Below are positions 45,205 through 54,989 of a DNA stretch of 64,000 nucleotides, piece by piece. The first letter of the stretch is position 1, and the number at the start of each line of letters is the position of its first letter. The notes beneath the pieces are model-generated. The model was given only the letters and a program-made list of their open reading frames with translations. It was not told the DNA's origin and searched no databases. The DNA is from Bacteroidales bacterium. Lineage in GTDB: Bacteria; Bacteroidota; Bacteroidia; Bacteroidales; F082. The stretch lies in assembly GCA_015493525.1 (NCBI GenBank), contig WGCY01000053.1:124001-188000 (forward strand), given 5' to 3'. The translations under genes were made by a program, and so were the position numbers.

Positions 45205-47586
45205 TCAGTGAATATCTTTTGACAAAAATTTAATGGAAAGACTGGCAAAGGCCACTACGCTCACCGAGCTAATGGGCATGAGAATGGCTGCCACCAATGG
45301 GGAAAGGGTTCCCTCAACGGCAAAGCCTATGCCTATCACATTATAAAGAAAGGAGATGAAGAAGCTGATATAGACGACATTCATTGATTTTCTGGTAAAC
45401 CCGATAAAACGATGCAAAAGGCCAAACCGTTTTGCCTCAATGATACCATCACAGGCAGGAGAAAAGTTATAGATATCATCGGCAATGGTCAGCCCCACAT
45501 GGCTTTCCAGCAAAGCCCCGGCATCATTCAGCCCATCGCCAATCATCAAAACGGTTTTTCCCTCTTCTTTAAGTTTCCTGATAAAATCCCGCTTGTCAGT
45601 CGGGCTTTGGTTGAACAGCAATCCGGTCTGCTGTCCGAAAATCTTTTGAATATTGGCTTTCTCCGCATCATTGTCCCCGGAAAGCAGGTAGAGTTTTGCC
45701 CGTTTTTTCAGGGCGCGAACAACCTGTTCCAGCCCGGGCCTGTAATGGTTATCAATCTGAAAATAGCCCAAAACACGGTCATCCAGAAAAACATACACAT
45801 GGGTAGCCACATCCGTACCCGATTTTGTCCCCATCACAAAAGTTTTGGAACCTATGTTAATCCGCTTCCCATCTATCACACTGCTAATTCCCATGGCAGG
45901 AATTTCCTGAAACTTATGGACTTCTGGTAACTGTTCCCCTTCAAGCGATTGAAAAATACTCTGGCTCAGCGGGTGCGTGGAATGCGAAGTAAGGGCTTTT
46001 ATCCGGAGTTTTTGGGCAGCGGTAAGCTTTTCGCCCACAAACCGGGCTTTCATGGTATGGCCCAAGGTGATGGTACCGGTTTTGTCAAATACAACCGTAT
46101 CTATCCGGTTCAGTTTTTCGATAACGCCCGTATTTTTAATATAGAAACCTTTCCGCCCAAAGGCGCGCATGGTACCGCCGAAAGTGAAAGGGATTGTCAG
46201 CGCCAGGGCACACGGGCAGGCAATAATCAACACCGAAGTGAAAGCAAACAGTGCCAGTGCCGCATCATTAAAAAGCCAATAAATACCCGCAGCAGCAGCT
46301 ACCAGCAGGACAACAGCCGTAAAATACTCACTCACCTTGTTTACCACCGTATCCAGATGTGATGTTTCGCTTTGCCGGGCTGCATCCTGGTTCCAAAGTT
46401 GTGTCAGGTAGCTTTGCTCCACACTTTTCAGCACGCTCAGCCGGATGGCACTGCCCACCTGTCGCCCGCCGGCAAAAATCACATCGTGTTTTTTCTTTTC
46501 CACAGGCAGGGCCTCGCCTGTAACAAAAGCATAATCGATATTGGCCGTCTCGCTGAGCAACTCGGCATCAGCAGGAATTAACTCCTGGTTACGAATAAGA
46601 ATTTCATCCTTTTCTTTGAGGTTGGCCAGCGGTATGGTGCCCCGCTTCCCATCTGCCCCGACAAGGGTAACCGCCACCGGAAAATAGGACTTGTAATCGC
46701 GCTCAAAAGAGAGTGCCTGATAGGTTTTTCCCTGATACCATTTTCCCACCAACAGAAAGAAAACCAGCCCGGTGAGCGAATCGAGATAGCCAATCCCCTG
46801 CCCCGTTATCACATCAAAAGCACTTTGGGCAAAAAGCGTAAAAATACCGATGGTGATGGGCAAATCAATGTTTACCATTTTGTGCTTTAATGCTTTGTAG
46901 GCAGACAAATAATAATCGCTGGCACAGTAAAAAACCACGGGAATGGTCAGCAGCATGCTCATCCATCCAAAAAACCGGATAAAAAGCGGGGAAAGATGGT
47001 TTCCGCCCGGCAAATATTCCGGGAAATTATAAAGCATCACGTTCATCAGGCTAAAGCCGGCAATGCCTATTTTTATGAGCAAGCTACGCCCCGACTTACT
47101 GCTGTCCTTGCCATCCTTCTTATCTAAAGTAATTTCCGGAACATAGTGGATAGAAACCAGCATTTCAACAATATGGCGTAAGGATACTTCCTTGGATTTA
47201 AAAGTAATGCTTACCTGCTTTTTGGGAAAATTCACCGAAGAGTGCACAATCCCGGCATCCAGCGTATGCAGGTTTTCCAGCAGCCAGATACAGGAAGCGC
47301 AATGGATTGTAGGAATAAATAACGTTACTTTGCTGAAGCCGCCATCGGAAAACGACAGCAGGGATTTGGCAATCTCCTCGTTGTCGAGGTAGGCGTATTT
47401 GTCGCCAACCCCCTCTTTGTCAATTTTAATGCCCGACATGGGCTGTATCTCATAATACTTATCTAATTTCTTCTCATTCAGGATCTGATAAACAGTTTTG
47501 CATCCATAGCAACAGAAAGGCTTTCCGTCCCACACGACGGGATTTTTCCCGCAGTCCTCCCCACAATGCACACACTTTTCACCCAC
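45205..47586 (-). CDS. ccoI: Copper-translocating P-type ATPase of the cbb3 locus
   Basis: 793 residues. A Cys-rich N-terminal zinc-ribbon-like segment (CVHCGEDCGKNPVVWDGKPF and CCYGCKTVY), then a heavy-metal-associated domain with HCASCIWLL, eight transmembrane helices, the CPx motif IIACPCALALT, phosphorylation site VFDKTGTITLG and hinge MIGDGLNDAGAL. It delivers copper for the oxidase (CcoI/FixI). It precedes ccoS by 123 bp; that gap is AT-rich and contains only a weak inverted repeat. Confidence 0.92.
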   Translation of the reverse strand: MGEKCVHCGEDCGKNPVVWDGKPFCCYGCKTVYQILNEKKLDKYYEIQPMSGIKIDKEGVGDKYAYLDNEEIAKSLLSFSDGGFSKVTLFIPTIHCASCIWLLENLHTLDAGIVHSSVNFPKKQVSITFKSKEVSLRHIVEMLVSIHYVPEITLDKKDGKDSSKSGRSLLIKIGIAGFSLMNVMLYNFPEYLPGGNHLSPLFIRFFGWMSMLLTIPVVFYCASDYYLSAYKALKHKMVNIDLPITIGIFTLFAQSAFDVITGQGIGYLDSLTGLVFFLLVGKWYQGKTYQALSFERDYKSYFPVAVTLVGADGKRGTIPLANLKEKDEILIRNQELIPADAELLSETANIDYAFVTGEALPVEKKKHDVIFAGGRQVGSAIRLSVLKSVEQSYLTQLWNQDAARQSETSHLDTVVNKVSEYFTAVVLLVAAAAGIYWLFNDAALALFAFTSVLIIACPCALALTIPFTFGGTMRAFGRKGFYIKNTGVIEKLNRIDTVVFDKTGTITLGHTMKARFVGEKLTAAQKLRIKALTSHSTHPLSQSIFQSLEGEQLPEVHKFQEIPAMGISSVIDGKRINIGSKTFVMGTKSGTDVATHVYVFLDDRVLGYFQIDNHYRPGLEQVVRALKKRAKLYLLSGDNDAEKANIQKIFGQQTGLLFNQSPTDKRDFIRKLKEEGKTVLMIGDGLNDAGALLESHVGLTIADDIYNFSPACDGIIEAKRFGLLHRFIGFTRKSMNVVYISFFISFLYNVIGIGFAVEGTLSPLVAAILMPISSVSVVAFASLSIKFLSKDIH

Positions 47587-47628
47587 AACGCTTGTTTAAG
47601 TTTTTATCTGAAAAAGAATAAGCTATTT

Positions 47629-47784
47629 TCAAGTCTCAAATCACAAAACGCAAATTACAATTTACAAATAAATTTCAGGTCGGAAATTCCAAGCCCAAAA
47701 CAGTTTCGCACCCAATTTTTTGTCATTTGTGATTTGGAATTTGATCTTTATTTGTTTTTTGAGATTTGGTATTTGTAATTTATC
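47629..47784. repeat. AT-rich imperfect inverted repeat
   Basis: The left half is rich in CAAAT/CAAAA words (AGTCTCAAATCACAAAACGC onward) and the right half in the complementary ATTTG words (TTGTCATTTGTGATTTGG onward, GAGATTTGGTATTTGTAATT). The two can pair imperfectly over most of the length. It fills the gap between the slyD-like stop and the ccoI start; no gene is seen. Confidence 0.55.
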
Positions 47785-48231
47785 CTAAAGTATTTCCAGG
47801 ATTTTTCCTGTAAAATGCAAATCCTGACCGGCCAGTGGATGGTTAAAATCCATGGTTACCGTATCATCGTTAATCTGGATAATTTTCCCTACATGGCGGT
47901 TCCCGTCATTGTCCTGCATGGGAAAAGTATTGCCGACCTGCAACAGGCCCTCATCAATTTTGCCTTCCACGGCAAACGTATCTTTGGTAATATCGAAAAT
48001 GGCATAGGAATCTTTCGGGCCATAAGCCTGGGCAGCGGGAATTACAAAATCAAACGAATCACCGGGACACAGCCCCAGCAGGTTATTTTCAAACCCCTCA
48101 ATCAACTGGCCTTGTCCGAAGTTGAACAACGCAGGATTCGTTTTACCGGCATGGTCAATCACTTCATCATCCCCGGCAACTGTGAGTGTGTAGGTAACAC
48201 GGGCACTTTTCCCTTTTTCAATTTTGTTCAT
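47785..48231 (-). CDS. SlyD-like FKBP peptidyl-prolyl isomerase
   Basis: 148 residues. FKBP half-domain VTYTLTV and NFGQGQLIEGFENNLLGL, an inserted-flap (IF) domain around IFDITKDTFAVEG to GKIIQINDDTV, and the SlyD block VTMDFNHPLAGQDLHF. The His-rich metal-binding tail of E. coli SlyD is absent. Cytoplasmic folding helper. Confidence 0.9.
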   Translation of the reverse strand: MNKIEKGKSARVTYTLTVAGDDEVIDHAGKTNPALFNFGQGQLIEGFENNLLGLCPGDSFDFVIPAAQAYGPKDSYAIFDITKDTFAVEGKIDEGLLQVGNTFPMQDNDGNRHVGKIIQINDDTVTMDFNHPLAGQDLHFTGKILEIL

Positions 48232-48290
48232 AGTAATTTTTGTTTCCTGATTTTTTATCTTTCGAGAAAATTTTGGGACAAGACCGTTTT

Positions 48291-48719
48291 TTATCTGGGC
48301 ATTCTTACATACACCGTATCAAATATATCAGGCGGATTGGGCTGGCTTACATGGATAATATACCTGCCCGTATCAAGTTGTGATACACTCAGCATGGCCC
48401 CGTTCAGGTAGGAGACGGCCATATCGCACGTAGTGGCGTCCGAGTGCTGTCCGTAAACCGTAACATTGATATTTCTGCCTTGTAAGGAAGGATCGAAATG
48501 GGAAAACGTATAACAGCCATTGGGGCCAATGGTACCATAAAATTTTATATCCAGTTTTCGCCCCAGCAAAACAGAAGAAGGATGTTGGATACTGTCTATT
48601 TTCATCACAAACGTTGTGTAATTGGGTATGTCGGTATTGTTGGGATTGCAGCCCCAAAAGGAAAAGGCCATGAGTGCGGCCATACCCATGGCTATGGACA
48701 AGAAATGTGTTTTTTTCAT
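48291..48719 (-). CDS. Small predicted lipoprotein, unknown
   Basis: 142 residues. Signal II-like N-terminus MKKTHFLSIAMGMAALMAF followed by SFWGCNPN, with Cys24 as probable lipidation site. The mature part is beta-rich with two more cysteines (NGCYTF and TTCDMAV). No family recognised. It lies 49 bp after another small lipoprotein on the same strand. Confidence 0.65.
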   Translation of the reverse strand: MKKTHFLSIAMGMAALMAFSFWGCNPNNTDIPNYTTFVMKIDSIQHPSSVLLGRKLDIKFYGTIGPNGCYTFSHFDPSLQGRNINVTVYGQHSDATTCDMAVSYLNGAMLSVSQLDTGRYIIHVSQPNPPDIFDTVYVRMPR

Positions 48720-48768
48720 TTTTATTCGTTTTATATTTAGTTGATTATCTGATTTTTATAAAGTTTTA

Positions 48769-49308
48769 CTAGAGCCCGAGAATCTTCGCATCGACAAAGA
48801 ACTTGCAATGAATGGCCACGTCAGTATCATGCGAAATCAGTTCGCGCGTAGTCGTTTTCGTTTTCAGCTTAAAACTGTCTTTTTTAATATACTCCTTCAA
48901 ATCATCGGTAGAAACATCCAGGACGATGTGTTTTAAGCCTGTTTTGGGGATATCATCCAGCCACGCTATCTTTTTGTCCGGAAGGCCATCGGCACTAATA
49001 GAAATTTCAATATTCTTCAGGAAATCAAATGATGAAGATTCCGGAGAGGTTATGGTCATGTCCATTTCCGAAAGATGAATCACATCAATCAGGTTCTTAT
49101 GGGTATTGTTCGACTGGAATTCGCTTTCGGAATTCGTGGTAATATTCGGCGTGATTACATTAATCGGCAGGTTAACGCCCAGCGTTTTGGGAATGGTTAC
49201 GCTCGAATTATAATTAATGTAAAACTGTGTCAGTTTCGACAATTCTTTACAGCCCTGCTGTGTAAATCCCCCTAAAAGCAAAGCCAATAGCAGCCAGTAT
49301 TTTTTCAT
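48769..49308 (-). CDS. Predicted lipoprotein, unknown
   Basis: 179 residues. MKKYWLLLALLLGGFTQQGC gives a signal peptide with Cys20 at the likely lipidation point. The rest is beta-strand-rich with many Ser/Thr and Asp (DVIHLSEMDMTITSPES, HIVLDVSTDDLKEYI). No family recognised. Upstream of the small lipoprotein at 48291 and divergent from nusB. Confidence 0.65.
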   Translation of the reverse strand: MKKYWLLLALLLGGFTQQGCKELSKLTQFYINYNSSVTIPKTLGVNLPINVITPNITTNSESEFQSNNTHKNLIDVIHLSEMDMTITSPESSSFDFLKNIEISISADGLPDKKIAWLDDIPKTGLKHIVLDVSTDDLKEYIKKDSFKLKTKTTTRELISHDTDVAIHCKFFVDAKILGL

Positions 49309-49408
49309 TATACACTAAATTTTATAAATTTTTCCCTTTTATGAATGTGTTGCAAAAATAACATCTTCTTGCACAAAACAACGTATAATTTTGTGAAAAA
49401 ATAAATTG

Positions 49409-49437
49409 TTTGGGGTTTAAAATTATTTCTAATTTTG
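49409..49437 (+). promoter_or_regulatory. nusB promoter
   Basis: TTTG at 49409-49412, 17-nt spacer, TAATTTTG at 49430-49437, 38 nt before the ATG. A second TAATTTTG at 49386-49393 is less well spaced from a TTG. Confidence 0.75.
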
Positions 49438-49475
49438 CCACCGCATTGAGCGTTCATAAAACAAGCAAAGCAAGT

Positions 49476-50435
49476 ATGTTATATCGCAGGCATCTCCGCA
49501 TTAAAGTTCTTCAGGCCTTATATTCATGGTATTCAGGAAGTAACAACGACCTCCCCTCTGGTGAAAAACAATTATTTCAAAGTATTGACAAGTTATACGA
49601 GCTTCTTATTTTTCAGCTGTCCTTTCTTTTGGAAGTGAAAGATTTCGCGCTTGTGCGCATGGAGAAAAATAAGACGAAATATTTTCCCACAAAAGATGAC
49701 CTAAACCCCAACCAAAAATTTGTAAACAACAAAGCCTTGAAACTCCTGGAAGAAAACAAGGATTTTCAAAAAAAAGTACAAACACTTAAAATAAACTGGA
49801 AGCAGGAAGAAAACATGGTCCTCATGTTTTACAAAATACTGCGGGAAGCTGATTTTTACAAAAAATACATGGCCGATGAACACGCCTCGCTTGAGGAGGA
49901 CAAAAAGTTCCTTATCAAAGTGGTGGACAGGCTTATGCAGGATTTTGACCTGCTGATGTCTTTTTATGATGAAAAAAGTGTTTATTACGCCGAAGGTTAC
50001 GACTTATGTGGCGTTTTGCTGGTGAAATTTATTGACAACCTCTCTGTGAAATTCACGGCAGAAGCGGCCATGCCCGGCATCTACTCAACGGATGGGAAAA
50101 AAGTGAACGATGACAAACTCTTCGTGCAGAAGCTTTACCGCAAGGTCATTTTAAGCAATGAAGAGCTGGGCGAAATCATTCGTGAAAAATCAAAAAGCTG
50201 GGATTACGACCGTATTCCCATGTTGGATGTCATCTTGTTAAAAATGGCCATTGTAGAGCTGAAGGAGATGCCCACCATCCCCGTAAAAGTAACCCTCAAC
50301 GAATACATTGAGCTGGCAAAATATTTCAGCACGCCCAAAAGCAAAACTTTCATCAACGGTGTCCTCGACAAACTCATCGTAGAATTTAAAGCAGCCGGGG
50401 CCATCAAAAAAACCGGCCGCGGCCTTATCGAATAG
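49476..50435 (+). CDS. nusB: Transcription antitermination factor NusB
   Basis: 319 residues from the ATG at 49476; the promoter at 49409-49437 makes the longer open frame (from 49410) impossible. MLYRRHLRIKVLQALYSWYSG is the N-terminal RNA-binding helix region; the C-terminal NusB fold contains LDVILLKMAIVELKEMP and LNEYIELAKYFSTPKSKTFI. Much longer than E. coli NusB (139 residues) owing to an inserted helical region, a known Bacteroidota feature. Antitermination at rRNA operons. Confidence 0.92.
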   Translation: MLYRRHLRIKVLQALYSWYSGSNNDLPSGEKQLFQSIDKLYELLIFQLSFLLEVKDFALVRMEKNKTKYFPTKDDLNPNQKFVNNKALKLLEENKDFQKKVQTLKINWKQEENMVLMFYKILREADFYKKYMADEHASLEEDKKFLIKVVDRLMQDFDLLMSFYDEKSVYYAEGYDLCGVLLVKFIDNLSVKFTAEAAMPGIYSTDGKKVNDDKLFVQKLYRKVILSNEELGEIIREKSKSWDYDRIPMLDVILLKMAIVELKEMPTIPVKVTLNEYIELAKYFSTPKSKTFINGVLDKLIVEFKAAGAIKKTGRGLIE

Positions 50436-50506
50436 CTTTTCAAATTAGAAACAGTTTGAATTAAACCTACCCTGCCTCCCGGCGGACAATTTTTCAGTTA
50501 TTTTCC

Positions 50507-50514
50507 TATTTTTG
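50507..50514 (+). promoter_or_regulatory. Candidate aconitase promoter -7 element
   Basis: TATTTTTG, full TAnnTTTG match 66 nt before the aconitase ATG. Confidence 0.45.
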
Positions 50515-50579
50515 CATTCCCTTGCTTAGGCAGGATAAAATGTTAAGAAATTGATTTTTAACCTTAAATAAATTACATT

Positions 50580-52844
50580 ATGGCTTTCGATATTGAAATG
50601 ATAAAAGGCGTTTACGCCCGTTTTCCGGAACGTGTGGAAGCTGCCAGAAAATTGCTGGGCCGCCCCATGACACTGGCCGAGAAAATTCTTTATGCGCATC
50701 TTGACGGAGGTGTTGCCAAACAAACCTTTACGCGTGGTAAATCTTACGTTGACTTTCGTCCCGACCGTGTTGCCATGCAGGATGCCACGGCACAGATGGC
50801 ACTTCTCCAGTTTATGCAGGCCGGCAAAAGCAAAACGGCCGTCCCTTCCAGCGTCCATTGCGACCACCTGATCCAGGCCAAAGAAGGGGCAAAAAAAGAC
50901 CTTGACAGAGCCGTTTATACCAACCAGGAAGTTTATGATTTCCTCTCATCGGTTTCCAATAAATACGGAATCGGTTTCTGGAAACCGGGGGCAGGCATTA
51001 TCCATCAGGTAGTGCTTGAGAACTACGCTTTCCCCGGTGGCATGATGATTGGGACCGACTCACATACGCCCAATGCAGGCGGCCTCGGAATGGTTGCCAT
51101 CGGCGTAGGGGGTGCCGATGCCGTTGACGTAATGGCCGACACGCCCTGGGAGCTGAAATTTCCCAAACTGATTGGCATTAAATTAACCGGAAAGCTCAGT
51201 GGATGGCTGGCACCGAAAGATGTTATCCTGCGTGTGGCCGATATTCTTACGGTAAAAGGCGGTACGGATGCCATTGTCGAATACTTTGGCGAAGGTGCCC
51301 GGGCCATGTCTGCCACCGGACGTGCTACCATTTGTAACATGGGTGCAGAAATCGGGGCCACTACTTCTACTTTCGGATTTGATGAAAATACTGCTGAATA
51401 CCTGCGCCAGACAGGCCGTGCCGATGTTGCCGAAGCAGCGGCCAAAATTGGCCAATGCCTTACGGGAGATGAAGAAGTCTATGCCCATCCCGAGAAATAT
51501 TTCGACCAGGTTATTGAAATCGACCTTTCGGAACTACAACCTGCTTTGAACGGTCCTTTTACGCCCGACCTGCGTACACCTGTTTCTGCCATTGCCGAAA
51601 CGGCAAAGAAAAATGACTGGCCGCTGAATATGGAGGCCGGACTGATTGGCTCCTGTACCAACTCATCTTACGAAGACATTACCCGCGCGGCCAACATTGC
51701 CCGCCAGGCTGTAGAGAAAAAACTCATGGCAAAAGCTGAATTGTTTGTAACGCCCGGCTCCGAACAGGTGCGTTATACCATCGAACGCGATGGGCTGATT
51801 GCCGAGTTTGAGAAAATGGGGGCAACCGTGCTGGCCAATGCCTGCGGACAGTGTATCGGCCAATGGGACCGCGAAAGCATCAAAGATGGCCACCGCAACT
51901 CCATTATCACCTCTTTCAACCGTAACTTTGCCAAACGTAACGATGGGAACCCCAACACTTTTGCTTTTGTGGCTTCCCCCGAAATGGTGATGTGCTATGC
52001 TTTGGCAGGCAGGCTCGATTTTGACCCGCTGACAGATTATCTTGTCAATGCGGATGGTGAAAAAGTAAAACTGGAAGTTCCCGAAGGCATGGTTTTCCCG
52101 CCCAAAGGATTTGATGTGGAAGATCCCGGATATCAGGAACCTGCCAAAGATGGCAGTAAAATTGAAATCAAAGTCAACCCCGATTCAAAACGGCTGCAAC
52201 TGCTGACCCCTTTCCCCGCATGGGATGGCAACGATTTTAAAGGGCTGCACCTGCTGATCAAGGCCAAGGGAAAATGTACGACCGACCATATCTCCATGGC
52301 CGGCCCGTGGCTGCGTTTTCGCGGTCATTTGGAAAATATCTCCCAAAACATGCTTATTGGCGGCGTAAACTATTTTAACGAAAAGACCAATTCCGTTAAA
52401 GACCAGTTGGATGGCACCTACAAAGCCGTACCGGCAGCCGCGCAGCATTACCGCGACAACAGTGTGGGAAGTATCATCATTGGTGACGAAAACTACGGCG
52501 AGGGCTCTTCGCGCGAACATGCTGCCATGGAACCGCGTTTCCTTGGTGTAAAGGTTGTCATGGCCCGGTCATTTGCCCGTATCCACGAAACAAACCTGAA
52601 AAAACAGGGTGTGCTGGCACTTACCTTTGCCGACAAAGCCGATTATGACAAAATTCTGGAAGATGACCGCTTTGATGTACTTGGACTGGCTGGGTTTGCC
52701 CCGGGCAAAGATTTCACCGTTGTGATACATCATGCGGATGGTACCACGGATGAAATCGCTGCCAAACACACGTACAACAAAAACCAGATTGAATGGTTCA
52801 AGGCAGGCAGTGCCCTGAACCAAATCAGGAAAATGAATTCTTAG
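50580..52844 (+). CDS. acnA: Aconitate hydratase
   Basis: TCA-cycle 4Fe-4S enzyme that isomerises citrate to isocitrate. 754 residues, mitochondrial-type length. [19 protein letters not shown], then cluster cysteines in [12 protein letters not shown] and [10 protein letters not shown]. The C-terminal swivel domain contains [19 protein letters not shown] with the substrate-binding Arg/Ser. Monocistronic, ended by a strong terminator. Confidence 0.96.
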   Translation: MAFDIEMIKGVYARFPERVEAARKLLGRPMTLAEKILYAHLDGGVAKQTFTRGKSYVDFRPDRVAMQDATAQMALLQFMQAGKSKTAVPSSVHCDHLIQAKEGAKKDLDRAVYTNQEVYDFLSSVSNKYGIGFWKPGAGIIHQVVLENYAFPGGMMIGTDSHTPNAGGLGMVAIGVGGADAVDVMADTPWELKFPKLIGIKLTGKLSGWLAPKDVILRVADILTVKGGTDAIVEYFGEGARAMSATGRATICNMGAEIGATTSTFGFDENTAEYLRQTGRADVAEAAAKIGQCLTGDEEVYAHPEKYFDQVIEIDLSELQPALNGPFTPDLRTPVSAIAETAKKNDWPLNMEAGLIGSCTNSSYEDITRAANIARQAVEKKLMAKAELFVTPGSEQVRYTIERDGLIAEFEKMGATVLANACGQCIGQWDRESIKDGHRNSIITSFNRNFAKRNDGNPNTFAFVASPEMVMCYALAGRLDFDPLTDYLVNADGEKVKLEVPEGMVFPPKGFDVEDPGYQEPAKDGSKIEIKVNPDSKRLQLLTPFPAWDGNDFKGLHLLIKAKGKCTTDHISMAGPWLRFRGHLENISQNMLIGGVNYFNEKTNSVKDQLDGTYKAVPAAAQHYRDNSVGSIIIGDENYGEGSSREHAAMEPRFLGVKVVMARSFARIHETNLKKQGVLALTFADKADYDKILEDDRFDVLGLAGFAPGKDFTVVIHHADGTTDEIAAKHTYNKNQIEWFKAGSALNQIRKMNS

Positions 52845-52861
52845 CAGAAATAATTGCTGCA

Positions 52862-52899
52862 ACCCAAAAAAGCCCGGAACTTTCCGGGCTTTTTTGGGT
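52862..52899 (+). terminator. Aconitase terminator
   Basis: ACCCAAAAAAGCCCGGAA (52862-52879) and TTCCGGGCTTTTTTGGGT (52882-52899), an 18-bp perfect palindrome with T-run, 18 bp after the stop. Confidence 0.93.
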
Positions 52900-52947
52900 A
52901 TTTTGCAGCCGGGATTTTTTTTATTTTCGCATTCTACTATCTCTTCT

Positions 52948-53784
52948 ATGTCTCAGATGTCTCAGAACAATACGTTAACGAAATGCCCGAATTGCGAAAA
53001 GCAATTTGATTCCGGATTTGCCTATTGTCCCTGGTGTGGGCAGGAAAATAAAGAGTTGAAATTCAGTGCACGGTTTGTTTTGCATCGTTTTCTTTCCACC
53101 GTTTTTAATATTGATTCCCGGATGCTTACCACGTTTCGGGTATTGCTTTTCAAGCCTGCATTTCTTTCCCTGGAATATCTCAAAGGTAAACGTACAAAAT
53201 ATTTGTCCCCGATTCAAATCTACCTGATTGTCAGCCTTATATATTTTTTATTTGTTTCACTGACCACCACGCCAATGCGTTATAAAAGTGAGCCGAAAAA
53301 GGTAACTGTTGAGCAGACAACAGGCAAAGAAACAGTATGGACCACTTTTGAAGAGGATTTGCTTAAAAAATCCGAGCAGCTGGAAAAGAAAGACGAAAAT
53401 CTGGCATTTTTGCAAAAATTCGACACGAATCTTTCCAAAGGGATGTTCTTGATGCTTCCGATAATGGCATTTCTCTTTTTTATCCTGTTCCGCAACAAAA
53501 GCTATTATTACGAACACCTCATTTTCGCCATCCATCTGCAATCGGTTTATTTTATACTCCTGACTATTAACAAGTTGTTTATGGAGTTTAAAACAGCAAC
53601 ACATTTCATTCAGGGATTGACTGTTGCAATTTTCCTTGTCATAACTTATTTGTGGATAAGAAAATTTTATAAGCGGAATGTCTGGGCGACCCTCTGGCGA
53701 ATGATCTTGTTTATTGTAATGTATTCGGTCGTCCTGGCCGTTTTTCTTGCAGGCATTGCAGTTGTGTCGTTGTTGATGTATTGA
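52948..53784 (+). CDS. Zinc-ribbon membrane protein (DUF3667-like)
   Basis: 278 residues from the ATG at 52948. N-terminal zinc ribbon CPNCEKQFDSGFAYCPWCGQ, then about 45 soluble residues (LKGKRTKYLSPIQIYLIVSL opens the first membrane helix) and four or five transmembrane segments with a lysine/glutamate-rich loop between the first two. Layout matches DUF3667, function unknown. It lies between the aconitase terminator and porQ. Confidence 0.75.
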   Translation: MSQMSQNNTLTKCPNCEKQFDSGFAYCPWCGQENKELKFSARFVLHRFLSTVFNIDSRMLTTFRVLLFKPAFLSLEYLKGKRTKYLSPIQIYLIVSLIYFLFVSLTTTPMRYKSEPKKVTVEQTTGKETVWTTFEEDLLKKSEQLEKKDENLAFLQKFDTNLSKGMFLMLPIMAFLFFILFRNKSYYYEHLIFAIHLQSVYFILLTINKLFMEFKTATHFIQGLTVAIFLVITYLWIRKFYKRNVWATLWRMILFIVMYSVVLAVFLAGIAVVSLLMY

Positions 53785-53860
53785 ATCCCGCAAACAAAAT
53801 TTAAGACTGATTCTTTATCCGGCCGCTTCCGGGGCCATGTTTCTGTAAAAGGTTTTTTTG

Positions 53861-53868
53861 TACGTTTG
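53861..53868 (+). promoter_or_regulatory. Candidate porQ promoter -7 element
   Basis: TACGTTTG, full TAnnTTTG match. Transcription would start near 53875, after the TTG at 53858, which rules out that codon as a start. Confidence 0.5.
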
Positions 53869-53923
53869 CTCTGACTTAAAAATAATTCATTCATCCCGGC
53901 GTTATACATTTATCGAAATATCA

Positions 53924-54976
53924 GTGAGACATAAAATAATAGCCATTTTTCTTTTTGCAGGATTGCTTTTCCCTCTTCTTACTATGGGACAGGGTTACGG
54001 AAACCAGGCCTTTTCTTTCCTGCAGGAACCGGTTACGGCACGCCTTGCAGCATTGGGAACCAACACGGCTGCCATTGATGATAATGATATTAACATTGCT
54101 TTTGTCAATCCATCGCTCATTAATCCCAAAATGAACAACGACCTTTCGCTGGCTTATGTCAACTATTTTGCAGGATTTAATTACGGGCTGGTGCAGTTCT
54201 CGCACACTTTCGATAAAGCCGGCAGTTTTCTTGTCGGCATACAGTTTATGGACTATGGCAAATTTGACTATGCCGATGCCTCGGGAAACCGCGGCGGCAC
54301 TTTTGGTGCTGCCGATTACGCGCTGAACATTGGATGGGGAAGGAAACTCAGCGACCGCTTTTCCATTGGTGCCACAGGCAAGCTGATATATTCGTACTAC
54401 GAAAGTTACAGCTCCTTTGGGCTGGCGGTAGATGTGGCCGGCACTTACAAAAGTGCTACCAACTGGATATTTTCGCTCACCGGTGCCAACATCGGCATGC
54501 AGTTAAAGCCTTACGTTCCGGGAGCTCCTACGGCTCCCCTGCCCTTCGACCTGTCGCTGTCGCTTTCCAAAAGGCTGGCACATGTCCCGTTTCGGTTTAT
54601 CTTTGTTTACGACCACATAGAACGCTGGAACGTAAGCTATTACAACGATGACAATCCCCCGGGCGGTGTCGATCCGCTCACCGGAAAGCCCATTGCACTT
54701 ACCGGTTTTTCAAAATTCGGCAACCAGTTCATGCGCCACCTGATTTTCGGCGGTGAGTTTATGATTGGAAAACACCTCATCTTAAGGGGTTCCTATAATT
54801 ACCGCCGCCGTCAGGAGCTAAGCATAAGCCAACGTACCGGGATGGTCGGGTTTTCGTGGGGCCTGGGCCTGAAAATTTCTCATTTCAGCATCAATTATTC
54901 CCGCTCAACCTATCATCGGGCAGGTTCGCCCAACTATTTCACGCTCAGCACTTCCCTCGACGATTTTAAGAAATAG
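53924..54976 (+). CDS. porQ: Type IX secretion system protein PorQ
   Basis: 350 residues from a GTG at 53924, giving the signal peptide (M)RHKIIAIFLFAGLLFPLLT before MGQGYG; no in-frame ATG lies before the signal. AFSFLQEPVTARLAALGTN and NDINIAFVNPSLINPKMN are the N-terminal family blocks; the rest is a FadL-like barrel ending YFTLSTSLDDFKK. PorQ is an outer-membrane part of the T9SS shuttle that acts with PorU/PorV on cargo proteins. No other T9SS genes are in the window. recF follows by 13 bp. Confidence 0.88.
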   Translation: MRHKIIAIFLFAGLLFPLLTMGQGYGNQAFSFLQEPVTARLAALGTNTAAIDDNDINIAFVNPSLINPKMNNDLSLAYVNYFAGFNYGLVQFSHTFDKAGSFLVGIQFMDYGKFDYADASGNRGGTFGAADYALNIGWGRKLSDRFSIGATGKLIYSYYESYSSFGLAVDVAGTYKSATNWIFSLTGANIGMQLKPYVPGAPTAPLPFDLSLSLSKRLAHVPFRFIFVYDHIERWNVSYYNDDNPPGGVDPLTGKPIALTGFSKFGNQFMRHLIFGGEFMIGKHLILRGSYNYRRRQELSISQRTGMVGFSWGLGLKISHFSINYSRSTYHRAGSPNYFTLSTSLDDFKK

Positions 54977-54989
54977 AAAAACAGGACAT

